Shown here: positions 32,734-41,156 of the stretch, one piece after another
Numbering within the stretch: the first letter of the stretch is position 1
Layout of the letters: the number at the start of each line of letters is the position of its first letter
Origin: Herbaspirillum aquaticum
GTDB lineage: Bacteria > Pseudomonadota > Gammaproteobacteria > Burkholderiales > Burkholderiaceae_D
Reading direction: 5' to 3'
Length of the DNA: 64,000 nt
Assembly: GCF_002213425.1 (NCBI RefSeq)
Contig: NZ_NJGV01000018.1
Coordinates: 62,001 to 126,000 of the forward strand
Position numbers and translations under genes: made by a program
The notes under the pieces: model-generated
The model's database searches: none
What the model saw: the letters and a program-made list of their open reading frames with translations, nothing else
Told to the model about the DNA's origin: nothing

Positions 32734-34051
32734 CGCGCCGCTCCTTGCGTTCGGTACGCGCCAGCAACTCGGCTGCCGTCTGCAGGCCTTGCGTGCTGCG
32801 ACGCCACCATTGGGTGAACAGGTCGCTGGGCTTGTCCACCACCGGGAACAACTCGGGCGGCGCCACGCACTGCGCCCACAGCGGCAACCAGGGGGCGAGA
32901 TGCGGATCAGCCACGCAACGTACGCTGCGGGCAGACTTGAGCGCACGGCCGACGGTGGCGGCGTCACCGTGCCAGCACAGCGGAGTCAGCTCGCGCATGC
33001 GCGCACCGACGAAATCCCAACGGCGCTGGTCCCAAGGCCAGAGCAGATGGAAGTCCGAGAGATACAGACCCACCACCACGGTGTCGGCCGACAGGTCGGA
33101 CGGCAACTCGCCCAGGCTCCACGGATGGACCAGCCAGACATCGCGTCCGGCCACGGCTTGCGCCTCCGGGGCCACACTGCCCAAATGTTCAGGTGGCACC
33201 GGCAGCAGGGCCGGCTCCTTGCAGCGCTCGCGCGTGCGCTGGGCGGGTTCGGCCGCCACCGGGTCGGGATGGAGGGCGATTTCGCCCAACGCTTCATAGG
33301 AGGTGTCGACCACGGTGCCCGGGCTATGCCACTCGGCCGGGGCGTACTTGGCAACGTTCTCGGCATTGAACAGGTAAGGCTTGTGGCTGCCGGTGCCCGC
33401 CACCCATTGCCAGCTCAGGTGATTGCTGGCCAGGTCGCCATCCAGCAGATGGCCGACCATCCAGTCCGCGCCGGCACGCCAATGGACCTTGCGCAGATGA
33501 ACCACATAGCTGGCCAGCCACATGCGCGCGTGGTTGTGCAGGGTGCCGGTGGCATACAGGGTGCGCACGGCCTGGTCGATTACCGGCAGGCCGGTGGCGG
33601 CTTCGCGGATATCGGCCGGCAGTTCGCGCGCATAGGCCGCCTCCGGCAGCGGACCGGCATGCAGCGAATCGAAGATGCGCGCCCCGCGCCTGGCCCACAC
33701 GTAGCGGTAGAAGGCGCGCCAGCCGAGCTCGTAGACGAACTTGTGCTGCACATCCAGCGCCTGGCGGCTGCACACGCCCTCCAGCACTTCGCGCAAGCTG
33801 ACCAGGCCATGCGTGAGATAGGGCGACAGGCCGGTCACCGCACCATCCAGACTGTTGCGGGTGCGGGCATAGGCACCGGGACGCACGGCGGCGATACGCT
33901 CGCGCGCAGCGGCCAGGGTCGGCAGCAAGGGCAGCAATGCCAGCGGTCGCGGCGCAGGGACGGCCGCGACCGTGGCAGCGGCGGGTGCAACGGGTGCATC
34001 TTCCGGGGAAGGTGTATCCAGCACCAGGTCGAATTGATGTTTGCGATACAT
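32720..34051 (-). CDS. Photolyase/cryptochrome-like protein with FAD domain at the N-terminus
   Basis: The protein has 443 residues. There is no N-terminal antenna domain. After about 45 low-complexity residues the helical FAD-binding domain begins (SLDGAVTGLSPYLTHGLVSLREV, then TGLPVIDQAVRTLYATGTLHNHARM, then LSWQWVAGTGSHKPYLFN near 210-230). A separate C-terminal domain (about 300-440, with DVWLVHPWSLGELPSD and VVVGLYLSDFH) looks alpha/beta and could stand in for the antenna, as if the order were permuted. It follows DUF2256 by 11 bases. The FAD domain is certain; the role is inferred. Confidence 0.82.
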   Translation of the reverse strand: MYRKHQFDLVLDTPSPEDAPVAPAAATVAAVPAPRPLALLPLLPTLAAARERIAAVRPGAYARTRNSLDGAVTGLSPYLTHGLVSLREVLEGVCSRQALDVQHKFVYELGWRAFYRYVWARRGARIFDSLHAGPLPEAAYARELPADIREAATGLPVIDQAVRTLYATGTLHNHARMWLASYVVHLRKVHWRAGADWMVGHLLDGDLASNHLSWQWVAGTGSHKPYLFNAENVAKYAPAEWHSPGTVVDTSYEALGEIALHPDPVAAEPAQRTRERCKEPALLPVPPEHLGSVAPEAQAVAGRDVWLVHPWSLGELPSDLSADTVVVGLYLSDFHLLWPWDQRRWDFVGARMRELTPLCWHGDAATVGRALKSARSVRCVADPHLAPWLPLWAQCVAPPELFPVVDKPSDLFTQWWRRSTQGLQTAAELLARTERKERRDGGS

Positions 34052-34062
34052 GGCTCGACTCC

Positions 34063-34239
34063 TCAAAGGCCAGGGTGGGCGCGCTTGCGGCGGCAGGCTT
34101 CGGAACAGTATTTGACCTCGTCCCAGTTCTTCGCCCAGGCACGCCGCCAGGTCATGGGCAGGCCGCACACGGCGCAGGGCTTGCTGGGCAAGTGCGCCTT
34201 GTTGCCGCGATGTCCGTTGACTTGGCTTTTCGGTTTCAT
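34063..34239 (-). CDS. DUF2256 zinc-ribbon protein
   Basis: A 58-residue basic protein. Two Cys pairs, PCAVCG (22-25) and YCSEAC (45-49), with the WRRAWAKNWDEVKYCS segment are the hallmark of DUF2256. The family is repeatedly found next to photolyase/cryptochrome genes, as here, where it is the first gene of the cluster. It probably binds zinc; function unknown. The gap between it and the divergent MerR gene is 96 bases. Confidence 0.9.
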   Translation of the reverse strand: MKPKSQVNGHRGNKAHLPSKPCAVCGLPMTWRRAWAKNWDEVKYCSEACRRKRAHPGL

Positions 34240-34272
34240 GACTCAGGATTGTACTGAATAAATGCGTCACAC

Positions 34273-34304
34273 TTGACTCATGACGCCAAATTCGCGTCTA
34301 TAAT
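34273..34304 (+). promoter_or_regulatory. Predicted MerR-type promoter with dyad in a 20-bp spacer
   Basis: TTGACT (34273-34278) and a consensus TATAAT (34299-34304) are 20 bases apart. The spacer carries the inverted repeat GACGC-CAAATTC-GCGTC (34282-34298), ending exactly at the -10. Over-long spacers holding a dyad are the hallmark of MerR-family promoters. It drives the MerR gene at 34336 and may also affect the divergent photolyase cluster. Confidence 0.7.
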
Positions 34305-34335
34305 CTGTGTCAAACATGATTCACCGGAGACCATC

Positions 34336-35355
34336 ATGAGCCTTGCGCAATCGACCTCTTCCCCTGCCCTTGCGGCCGACAAACCTGCTGGCGAAGCCTT
34401 GCGCCGTACTGGCGCGGTAGCGCGCATGCTGCGCATGCCGGTGGCCACGCTGCGGGTGTGGGAGCGCCGCTACGCGCTGACGCAGGGCAAGCTCTCGCCC
34501 AGCGGCCAGCGTCTTTATTCGGAAGCCGATGTACGGCGCCTGGCGCTGATCCGGCAATTGACCGAACTGGGCCATGCCATCGGCAGCCTGGCCGGGCTGG
34601 ACATGGACCAGCTGCAGCAAGTCGCAGCCACCCACGCCGAACTGCATGCCGCCCGCCCGACGCCACCGGATGCAGTGCAGGGTCAGTGGCGGCTGGCCGT
34701 GATCGGCTCCACCCTGGCGCAGCGCCTGGACAAGCCCGGCCTGCTGCAGCGCCTGGGGCGTCCGCTGCAGTTGCTGGGCCCGTTCGAGAGCATCGAACAG
34801 GCCGCCATGGCCTTGAAGCGGGAAGAAGTGGATGCCCTGCTGCTGCACGAACCGCAGCTGCACGCCGGCTGGCTGGGTGCGCTGGAAAGTTCGGCACCGG
34901 CACTGAGCGGGCTGCCGATGGCGGTGCTGTATGGATTTGCCAGCGAGGCGGTGTGCGAGACGCTGGCGGCGGTGGGCATCAGCCTGCTGCGTGCGCCGCA
35001 GCCCGATGTGGTGATCCTGCAATGGCTGCGCGGGCTGGCCGCACTGTCCTCACCGGCGCGCGACGACGAGGCAGGTGACAAGGCGCTACCGCCGCGCCGC
35101 TGGAATGACAATGAGTTGATCGCCTTTGCCAACCAGTCCACCACGGTGGCCTGCGAGTGCCCGCGCCACGTGGCGGAATTGCTGATGCAGCTGTCGCAGT
35201 TCGAGCACTACAGCGCCCAATGCGCCAACCGCAACGTGGCTGACGCGCAATTGCATCAATACCTGCAGCAGCTGACCTCGGAATCACGGCAGCGGTTTGA
35301 GGCGGCCTTGACGCGCATTGCCCTGCATGAAGGATTGATCACTGAGGGCAGCTGA
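34336..35355 (+). CDS. MerR-family regulator, LitR/CarH-like without B12 motif
   Basis: A 339-residue regulator. The N-terminal MerR helix-turn-helix is at about 24-75 (TGAVARMLRMPVATLRVWERRY, RLYSEADVRRLALIRQL). The C-terminal two-thirds match the layout of LitR/CarH light regulators: a helical bundle, then a Rossmann-like domain with LLGPFESIEQA and VDALLLHEPQLH. The DxHxxG cobalamin-binding signature is missing. The start is set by GGAGA. It is divergent from the photolyase cluster, the typical target of such regulators. Confidence 0.83.
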   Translation: MSLAQSTSSPALAADKPAGEALRRTGAVARMLRMPVATLRVWERRYALTQGKLSPSGQRLYSEADVRRLALIRQLTELGHAIGSLAGLDMDQLQQVAATHAELHAARPTPPDAVQGQWRLAVIGSTLAQRLDKPGLLQRLGRPLQLLGPFESIEQAAMALKREEVDALLLHEPQLHAGWLGALESSAPALSGLPMAVLYGFASEAVCETLAAVGISLLRAPQPDVVILQWLRGLAALSSPARDDEAGDKALPPRRWNDNELIAFANQSTTVACECPRHVAELLMQLSQFEHYSAQCANRNVADAQLHQYLQQLTSESRQRFEAALTRIALHEGLITEGS

Positions 35356-35444
35356 AGCCGGCTTGACGCCCTGATGATTGCGTCCGTGGCACCACCACAA
35401 TGCAGCACCAAAGTGTAGTTCTTCTTTCCGAACCTCGACAATTC

Positions 35445-35474
35445 GGAGTTGTCTGAACGGCTTTTCACAACTCC
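35445..35474. repeat. Inverted repeat upstream of the DUF1493 module
   Basis: GGAGTTGT (35445-35452) and ACAACTCC (35467-35474) form a perfect 8-bp dyad with a 14-base spacer in the gap between the MerR gene and the module at 35511. With no T-run after it, an operator is as likely as a terminator. Confidence 0.35.
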
Positions 35475-35510
35475 CCGTTGTTTCTTGATTCATCCGAGAA
35501 AGGAAAAATA

Positions 35511-35944
35511 ATGACTAACAAATATCGCTATGGAATTCATGAAAATCTCTCCCCAAATGAATTACTTTTCTACATTTTTGTCGACGAGACCTGCAAAGAC
35601 TTGGTGTAGACGATATTGGCGCGGCAGCTGCCATTCTCGCTGGTGAAAACATTATCCCCACACGCGCCAAACCCATGGGAGCGACGAAGGGGACGTCAGC
35701 TGCATCCATATTGTCTCGAAGATACCTGAACTACGATCTGAAGAAACGCATCTTGCCAACGGTGACACGAGAAAGCATCAAGCGCCTCCAAATCCTCATG
35801 ACCAGAAACATCGGTGCTTTCGTGGGAAGAGCTGTCCCGGTTGTTGGATGGGTCTTCATGGCTTACAACGTTGCAACGATCAGCGTTCGAGCTGTGGCGA
35901 ATTACAACCGCCGGGTCAATCCTGACGATAGAGTTTTGTCATGA
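35511..35944 (+). pseudogene. Frameshifted small membrane protein gene
   Basis: ATG 35511 follows AAAGGA and codes for about 30 residues (MTNKYRYGIHENLSPNELLF...) before a stop at 35607. The minus-one frame continues as DLQRLGVDDIGAAAAILAGE, then IPTRAK, GATKGTSAAS, and on to RNIGAFVGRAVPVVGWVFMAYNVA, ending at 35944. Together they make one plausible protein of about 144 residues with a C-terminal membrane segment. A single-base deletion near 35590-35605 would explain the break. Its end overlaps the DUF1493 start as ATGA. I recognise the type as paired with DUF1493 in enterobacteria but know no function. Confidence 0.65.
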
Positions 35945-36339
35945 GCCATCTGACATGGGAGACGTTTGAAGCCTGGGTCCGACAGCGACATGGCACCAGC
36001 GACCAAATGCACTTGGTGAGGACCACCACGCTGACCGGAGACATGCAGCTTACCGGCGATGAAGCCGTTGACTTCATTGATCGCTGCTTCGCGGCGTTTT
36101 CCATCGATCCTGGAGACTATAGTTTCGACCGATATTTCCTCGGCGAGGGATTCAATCTCATCGAGGTGATCCACATGGCTTTGTCCAAGAAAAAACGGGT
36201 CAAGTATGAGCGGACCCCGCTGACCTTGGGGATGCTCTACCAGGCGGCATTGGATGGAAAATGGAATTGCGCTCGACTCGAAGCACTTGGAGCAGCTCCA
36301 GAGCAGGACACACCGCCGGATGGCGGTCAATCGGGATAA
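35941..36339 (+). CDS. DUF1493-family protein
   Basis: A 132-residue soluble acidic protein. The segment FIDRCFAAFSIDPGDYSFDRYFLGEG followed by YERTPLTLGMLYQAALDGKW is the DUF1493 signature. It starts inside the stop of the frameshifted gene upstream (ATGA overlap), so its expression was probably coupled to that gene. The pair sits between the MerR gene and purH, in a slot absent from the compact purH-ruvC order of many relatives. Function unknown. Confidence 0.82.
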   Translation: MSHLTWETFEAWVRQRHGTSDQMHLVRTTTLTGDMQLTGDEAVDFIDRCFAAFSIDPGDYSFDRYFLGEGFNLIEVIHMALSKKKRVKYERTPLTLGMLYQAALDGKWNCARLEALGAAPEQDTPPDGGQSG

Positions 36340-36393
36340 GAGCCACCGGCAGGTCCGTGCGCAGCCTTGCAGCAGCAAGATTGGGCACCACGA

Positions 36394-36422
36394 AAAACGC
36401 CCGGCATGAAGCCGGGCGTTTT
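36394..36422. terminator. Terminator between DUF1493 gene and purH
   Basis: A perfect 12-bp stem AAAACGCCCGGC/GCCGGGCGTTTT (arms 36394-36405 and 36411-36422) with loop ATGAA. On the minus strand it ends in TTTTTC and fits purH termination; on the plus strand it could also serve the DUF1493 gene. Confidence 0.9.
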
Positions 36423-36443
36423 CGTTACAGCAAGCGCTGTTGA

Positions 36444-38015
36444 TCAGTGACGGAAGTGACGCGTCCCCGTCAGCAGCATCACGACATCGCGCTCATTGGC
36501 TGCATCGATGACTTCCTGGTCGCGCATGGAGCCACCCGGGTGGATGACGCAGGTGGCACCGGCATCGACCACCACATCCAGGCCATCGCGGAACGGGAAG
36601 AAGGCATCCGACGCCACGGCCGAACCGGCCAGGGTCAGGCCGGCATTCTGCGCCTTGATGGAGGCGATGCGCGCCGAATCGATACGGCTCATCTGGCCGG
36701 CACCGACGCCGAGCGTCATGCCATTGCCGCAGAACACGATGGCATTGGACTTGACGAACTTGGCCACGCGCCAGGCGAACATCAGGTCCTGCAGTTGCTG
36801 CTGGGTCGGCTGCTTCTTGCTGACCACCTTCACATCGGCCAGCAGGACGTTCTTGGCGTCCGGCGACTGCACCAGCAGACCACCGCCGACGCGCTTGAAG
36901 TCATAGCCGTTCAGGCCGGTACCCAGCGGGATTTCCAGCAGGCGCACGTTCTGCTTGGCAGCGAAGATCTGCTTGGCTTCGGCGCTGAAGGACGGGGCGA
37001 TCAGCACTTCCAGGAATTGCTTGGCCACGGCTTCGGCCGCTGCGGCGTCCACTTCGCGGTTGAAGGCGATGATGCCGCCGAAGGCCGAGGTCGGGTCGGT
37101 CTGCAGGGCCTTGCTGTAGGCTTCCAGCGGGTTGGCGCCGATGGCCACGCCACAGGGGTTGGCGTGCTTGATGATGACGCAGGCAGCTTCCGTGGCCGGG
37201 TCGAAGCTCTTGACGCATTCCCAGGCAGCATCGGCGTCGGCGATGTTGTTGAAGGACAGTTCCTTGCCCTGCAGCTGGGTGTAGTTGGCCAGGGCGCCAT
37301 CGACCTTCTTGATGTCGCGGTAGAAGGCGGCGCTCTGGTGCGGGTTCTCGCCGTAGCGCATGTCCTGGACCTTCTCGAAGTGAAGATTCAGGGTCGCCGG
37401 GTAGGCGCTGCGGGTGCTGTGCTGCTTGTCTTCACCCAGCGAGGTGAAGTAATTGGTGATGGCGCCATCGTATTGCGCGGTGTGGGCGAAGACCTTCTTG
37501 GCCAGCGCGAAACGCTTTTCGTAGGGCAGGTCGCCACCGGACTTCAGCTCGGCCAGCACGCCTTCATAGTCGGTCGGATCGCAGATGACGATGACGTCCT
37601 TGTGGTTCTTGGCCGAGGAACGCAGCATGGCCGGGCCGCCGATGTCGATGTTCTCGATGGCGTCTTCCAGCGAGCACTCATCCTTGGCCACGGTCTGCTG
37701 GAACGGGTACAGGTTCACCACCACCATGTCGATGGTGGGGATGCCGTGCTGCTCCAAGGCGGCGACGTGCTCGGGGAAATCGCGACGGGCCAGGATGCCG
37801 CCATGGACCTTGGGATGCAGCGTCTTCACGCGGCCATCCAGCATTTCCGGGAAACCGGTGTAGTCGGCCACTTCGGTGACCGGCACGCCATTGTCGGCCA
37901 GCAGCTTGGCGGTGCCGCCGGTGGACAGGATGTTGACGCCCATGGCGGACAGCGCGCGCGCGAAATCGAGCACGCCTGCCTTGTCGGATACGGAAATGAG
38001 TGCTTGTTTGATCAT
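36444..38015 (-). CDS. purH: Bifunctional AICAR transformylase/IMP cyclohydrolase
   Basis: A 523-residue enzyme for the last two steps of IMP synthesis. The N-terminal cyclohydrolase domain (1-200) has [22 protein letters not shown] and [15 protein letters not shown]. The C-terminal transformylase has the catalytic Lys-His pair in [14 protein letters not shown], and LRYGENPHQ appears as MRYGENPHQ. The start MIKQALIS is set by homology; extra frame upstream is not conserved. It is downstream of fis on the same strand. Confidence 0.97.
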   Translation of the reverse strand: MIKQALISVSDKAGVLDFARALSAMGVNILSTGGTAKLLADNGVPVTEVADYTGFPEMLDGRVKTLHPKVHGGILARRDFPEHVAALEQHGIPTIDMVVVNLYPFQQTVAKDECSLEDAIENIDIGGPAMLRSSAKNHKDVIVICDPTDYEGVLAELKSGGDLPYEKRFALAKKVFAHTAQYDGAITNYFTSLGEDKQHSTRSAYPATLNLHFEKVQDMRYGENPHQSAAFYRDIKKVDGALANYTQLQGKELSFNNIADADAAWECVKSFDPATEAACVIIKHANPCGVAIGANPLEAYSKALQTDPTSAFGGIIAFNREVDAAAAEAVAKQFLEVLIAPSFSAEAKQIFAAKQNVRLLEIPLGTGLNGYDFKRVGGGLLVQSPDAKNVLLADVKVVSKKQPTQQQLQDLMFAWRVAKFVKSNAIVFCGNGMTLGVGAGQMSRIDSARIASIKAQNAGLTLAGSAVASDAFFPFRDGLDVVVDAGATCVIHPGGSMRDQEVIDAANERDVVMLLTGTRHFRH

Positions 38016-38123
38016 GGTAGGCAAGACTGGTAAGGAAAAGGAAACCTGAAAAACCGTGGAAGGAAGCTGCACCCGCGCACCCTCCCGACGCCCTCACTGG
38101 CGCGCCGGCAAGGCTGGTGGCGG

Positions 38124-38357
38124 CTACAGCAGGCCGTGCTGCTGCAGCTTCTTGCGCAGCGTGTTGCGGTTGATGCCGAGGATCTCGGCGGCCTGGGACT
38201 GGTTGCCCTCGGCGCGCGCCATCACGGTCTCGAAGACCGGTTTTTCGACCGTGGCCAGCACCATGTCGTAGACATTGGTCGGTAGCTGTTCACCCAGATC
38301 CCGGAAATATTTTTCCAGGCTCTTCTTGACGACATCCTCAATACTTTCTTTGCTCAT
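38124..38357 (-). CDS. fis: Nucleoid-associated protein Fis
   Basis: A 77-residue Fis, shorter than the 98-residue E. coli protein and lacking most of the N-terminal arm, as usual in Betaproteobacteria. The C-terminal helix-turn-helix is intact: GNQSQAAEILGINRNTLRKKL. The start is MSKESIEDVV. The order dusB-fis-purH is the conserved one. It bends DNA at rRNA, recombination and replication sites. Confidence 0.95.
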   Translation of the reverse strand: MSKESIEDVVKKSLEKYFRDLGEQLPTNVYDMVLATVEKPVFETVMARAEGNQSQAAEILGINRNTLRKKLQQHGLL

Positions 38358-38540
38358 TGCTCTGCTGCTTCTGTTCTTGTCGGCGCCACCCCGCAAGCCT
38401 CAATGCGCCGTATTCCCCCGAGCGCGATGGTGCGTGGCGATGCCGTGTTGTTGATCAATTGCGCCCGCTGTTGCCGCTCGCGCCAGCGCATCCGAACCCC
38501 TTGGTCCTGTCGTGCTGTTCTGCCATCCTGCGGTGTTGCT

Positions 38541-39560
38541 TCAGGCGGCCAGGGCTACCTCGTCGGCCAGTCCGTATTGCAGGCGATCGCCGTGCACGGC
38601 CTGGTCAGCAAAGAACTGCCGTACCGCCTGCAACTGCTGACCGCAGTCTTCGATGCGGTTCATGCTGCTGCGGAAAGTCTCGCCGCCCGGCAGGTCGCGC
38701 ACATACCAGCCGATGTGCTTGCGTGCCGTGCGCACGCCCAGGTAGTCGCCATAGAAGGCGTAATGGGCTTGCAGGTGTTCATCCATCAGATGCGCCACCT
38801 CGGTCACCAGCGGTGCCGGCAGGTGCTCGCCGGTGCGCAGGAAGTGATCGATCTCGCGGAAGATCCAGGGACGCCCCTGGGCGGCGCGGCCGACCATGAC
38901 CGCGTCGGCCCCGGTGATGCGCAGGACTTCGCGCGCCTTCTCGGGCGTGGTGATGTCGCCATTGGCCACCACCGGGATCTTCACGGCGGCCTTCACGGCC
39001 GCGATGGTTTCGTACTCAGCTTCACCGCTGTAGCCGTCGGCGCGGGTGCGGCCGTGCAGGGTCAGCATGGCGATACCGGCGGCCTCGGCGCGCTCAGCAA
39101 TCTTGAGGGCATTCTTGTTGGCGCGGTTCCAGCCGGTGCGGAATTTCAGGGTCACCGGCACATCTACCGCCGACACCACCGCGTCCAGGATGCGCGCCAC
39201 CAGTTCCTCGTCCTGCAGCAGGGCCGAACCGCACCAGCTGTTGCAGACTTTCTTGACCGGGCAGCCCATGTTGATGTCGATGATCTGCGCACCGCGCTCG
39301 ACGTTGTACTTCGCGCAATCGGCCAGCATGACGGGATCGGCCCCGGCGATCTGCACCGCCTTGGGTTCCATCTCGCCATCGTGGTTGATGCGGCGCGAGG
39401 TCTTCTCGCTCTGCCACAGGCGCGGGTCGGACGCAGCCATTTCCGAGACGGCATAACCCGCCCCCAGCTGCTTGCACAGCTGGCGGAACGGACGGTCTGT
39501 CACACCCGCCATGGGGGCGACGAACACGTTGTTGCGCAGGGAATAGGGCCCAATGTTCAC
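38541..39560 (-). CDS. dusB: tRNA-dihydrouridine synthase B
   Basis: A 339-residue FMN enzyme that reduces uridine in the tRNA D-loop. Signatures are VFVAPMAGVTDRPFR, DINMGCPVKKVCNSWCGSALL with the catalytic Cys, LHGRTRADGYSGEA and VVANGDITTPEKA. The best start is GTG 39560 (reading MNIGPYSLRNN), by homology; an ATG at 39626 would add 22 unconserved residues. It heads dusB-fis-purH. Confidence 0.94.
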   Translation of the reverse strand: MNIGPYSLRNNVFVAPMAGVTDRPFRQLCKQLGAGYAVSEMAASDPRLWQSEKTSRRINHDGEMEPKAVQIAGADPVMLADCAKYNVERGAQIIDINMGCPVKKVCNSWCGSALLQDEELVARILDAVVSAVDVPVTLKFRTGWNRANKNALKIAERAEAAGIAMLTLHGRTRADGYSGEAEYETIAAVKAAVKIPVVANGDITTPEKAREVLRITGADAVMVGRAAQGRPWIFREIDHFLRTGEHLPAPLVTEVAHLMDEHLQAHYAFYGDYLGVRTARKHIGWYVRDLPGGETFRSSMNRIEDCGQQLQAVRQFFADQAVHGDRLQYGLADEVALAA

Positions 39561-39721
39561 GACGTGGATAGGGGGAGATACGGGGAAGGGCGCTATTTTA
39601 GCGCGATTGCCTGCCTCGCCCAACAAGAATCGGGCGTGGTTACATCTTTGCGGGTGATTATTTATTGGGCAGCGGAGATTGTTGGTGAAATGCTAATTCG
39701 AAGTATCACTTGACGGGAATC

Positions 39722-40757
39722 TCACGCCGATTTCACAAAGGCCAGCAAGCTGTCTGCCGACTGGCGCAAACCTTTCAGGATCGCTGCGGCGACTTTGGAC
39801 GGGAATCCGTCCGGCAGATCGGCTTGCACCGCGGCAATGACTTGCTCGGTACGCTCGCCCAGTTCACGCAGCAGCGCCAGCGGTCCTTCACCGCTCTCGG
39901 CCACGATCCCGAAGTGCGTGCCGAGGGCCGCCCAGTGACGTGGCAGGATATCTTTCATCCTGCGATGCACGTTGCGGGACCGCACCGCCATCGCCATGGC
40001 AGCCCGATGCGGCGACAACTTGCCGGGCCCTTCGCCGATCAGGGGCAAGACAGACAGCACGTCATACAGCGGCGTCGGTTCATATCGGCCACCGGGCTTG
40101 AGGAAGAGCGAGAAATTCTTGGCATGGCCGTCCGTCGCCCACAGCATCCAGAACAACACCTGCGCCTGGAAGAAGTAGCGACGCGCGGCCACCGGATCGA
40201 TGGCACCGCCCAGCAGCGCCATGATCTCCTTCATGCCCGGACCACCATCGGCTTCATATTTGAGCCAGGGGGAAATCCCGCTGGCCTGGCACAGGTCTTC
40301 CTGCGGCAAACGCAGCAGTACGGTCTGCCCGCTGACCGGATCGCGGTGCCAGCGGCGGTCGAAGCGTTCCACCGACAATACCCGCTGCGCTCCAAAACGC
40401 AGGCACCACGCCCACCGGCAGGATCTGCAGTGCACCCACGCAATCCCGGCCCGCTTCGGCCAACAGGGCAAAGGCATCGGTGTCGGCGGCCTGGTAGCGG
40501 CGTGCAAGGCGTTCGCGGATGAGCTTGCTGTCGGGAAGCAGGTTGTCGAAATAGTGATGGACGATCTCGCCACGATGGGGCGGATTGCCGGGCTTGAAAG
40601 GCAGCGACAGCGACAAGGGACGGCCGCCGGGCGATGCCACCCACTGCGGGTCGTAGTGCAGGCTGTCGCCTTGCGCCGTGATGGCCCAAGTGCCAACGAA
40701 ACTGCCATTCATCCACAGGCCCAACTCCCTGGGCTTGCGACGCTGCGCGGTCACCAT
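39722..40757 (-). pseudogene. hipA: HipA-like kinase, broken by internal deletion and frameshift
   Basis: The N-terminal 119 codons (ATG 40757) match the HipA N-terminal domain (LPFKPGN, HHYFDNLLPDS, VGALQILP). In another frame from about 40400 the C-terminal part resumes: VLSVERFDRRWH, TVLLRLPQEDLCQ, KYEADGGPG, ATDGHAKNFS (catalytic Asp) and YDVLSVLP. By alignment from memory with E. coli HipA (440 residues), about 90-95 residues between the halves are absent, including the glycine-rich SIAGAQ-K ATP-binding region. The reading frame also changes at the joint, so a functional kinase is unlikely. The ATG overlaps the end of hipB. Confidence 0.85.
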
Positions 40758-41020
40758 GAAGCGTCGTCGGAAGGGGGCGTATCACTCTTCGAGAGCGCAT
40801 CGTCCGCTTTGCGCAGCACCAGCTCGACGCCCAGGATGTTGAGCAGCTCTACCAATCGGTCGGCACTGACCTTGTCAGCGTTGCGCTCCAGCGAAGACAA
40901 GTTCTGCTGGGTCACGCCCAGGCGACGGGCAACCTCCGTCTGGGTCAGGCCGGATTGCTTGCGGTAGGCCTGCAGTAGTTGTGGCAGCTGGTGGCCAGTA
41001 CGGACAGGAAATTCACTCAT
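40751..41020 (-). CDS. hipB: HipB-like XRE-family antitoxin/repressor
   Basis: An 89-residue Cro/CI-type DNA-binding protein. The helix-turn-helix is at about 25-55 (LTQTEVARRLGVTQQNLSSLER), with a strand-forming VELLNILGVELVLR after it. The tail is Ser/Asp-rich. It overlaps hipA by seven bases and has an elaborate palindromic region upstream. The gene looks intact although its partner toxin gene is broken, so it may persist as a stand-alone repressor. Confidence 0.9.
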   Translation of the reverse strand: MSEFPVRTGHQLPQLLQAYRKQSGLTQTEVARRLGVTQQNLSSLERNADKVSADRLVELLNILGVELVLRKADDALSKSDTPPSDDASW

Positions 41021-41084
41021 ACAACCCCGCTACGAAGTGATGTGAAACAAATCATACGTTGTTTCGCAACTTTACGCGTTGTGG

Positions 41085-41119
41085 TTTGTATTCTGCCAAT
41101 ACAAATTTAAATTTGTATT
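41085..41119. promoter_or_regulatory. Nested palindromic operators upstream of hipB
   Basis: TTTGTATT-CTGCC-AATACAAA (41085-41105) is a perfect dyad. It shares its right arm with a second perfect 22-bp palindrome, AATACAAATTT-AAATTTGTATT (41098-41119). A related half site TTTACAAA follows at 41125-41132. Several HipB dimers could bind side by side. The region lies 65-112 bases upstream of hipB in a notably AT-rich gap. Confidence 0.7.
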
Positions 41120-41156
41120 TTCAATTTACAAACTACAGATTGTTAAGGGAAAAGAA

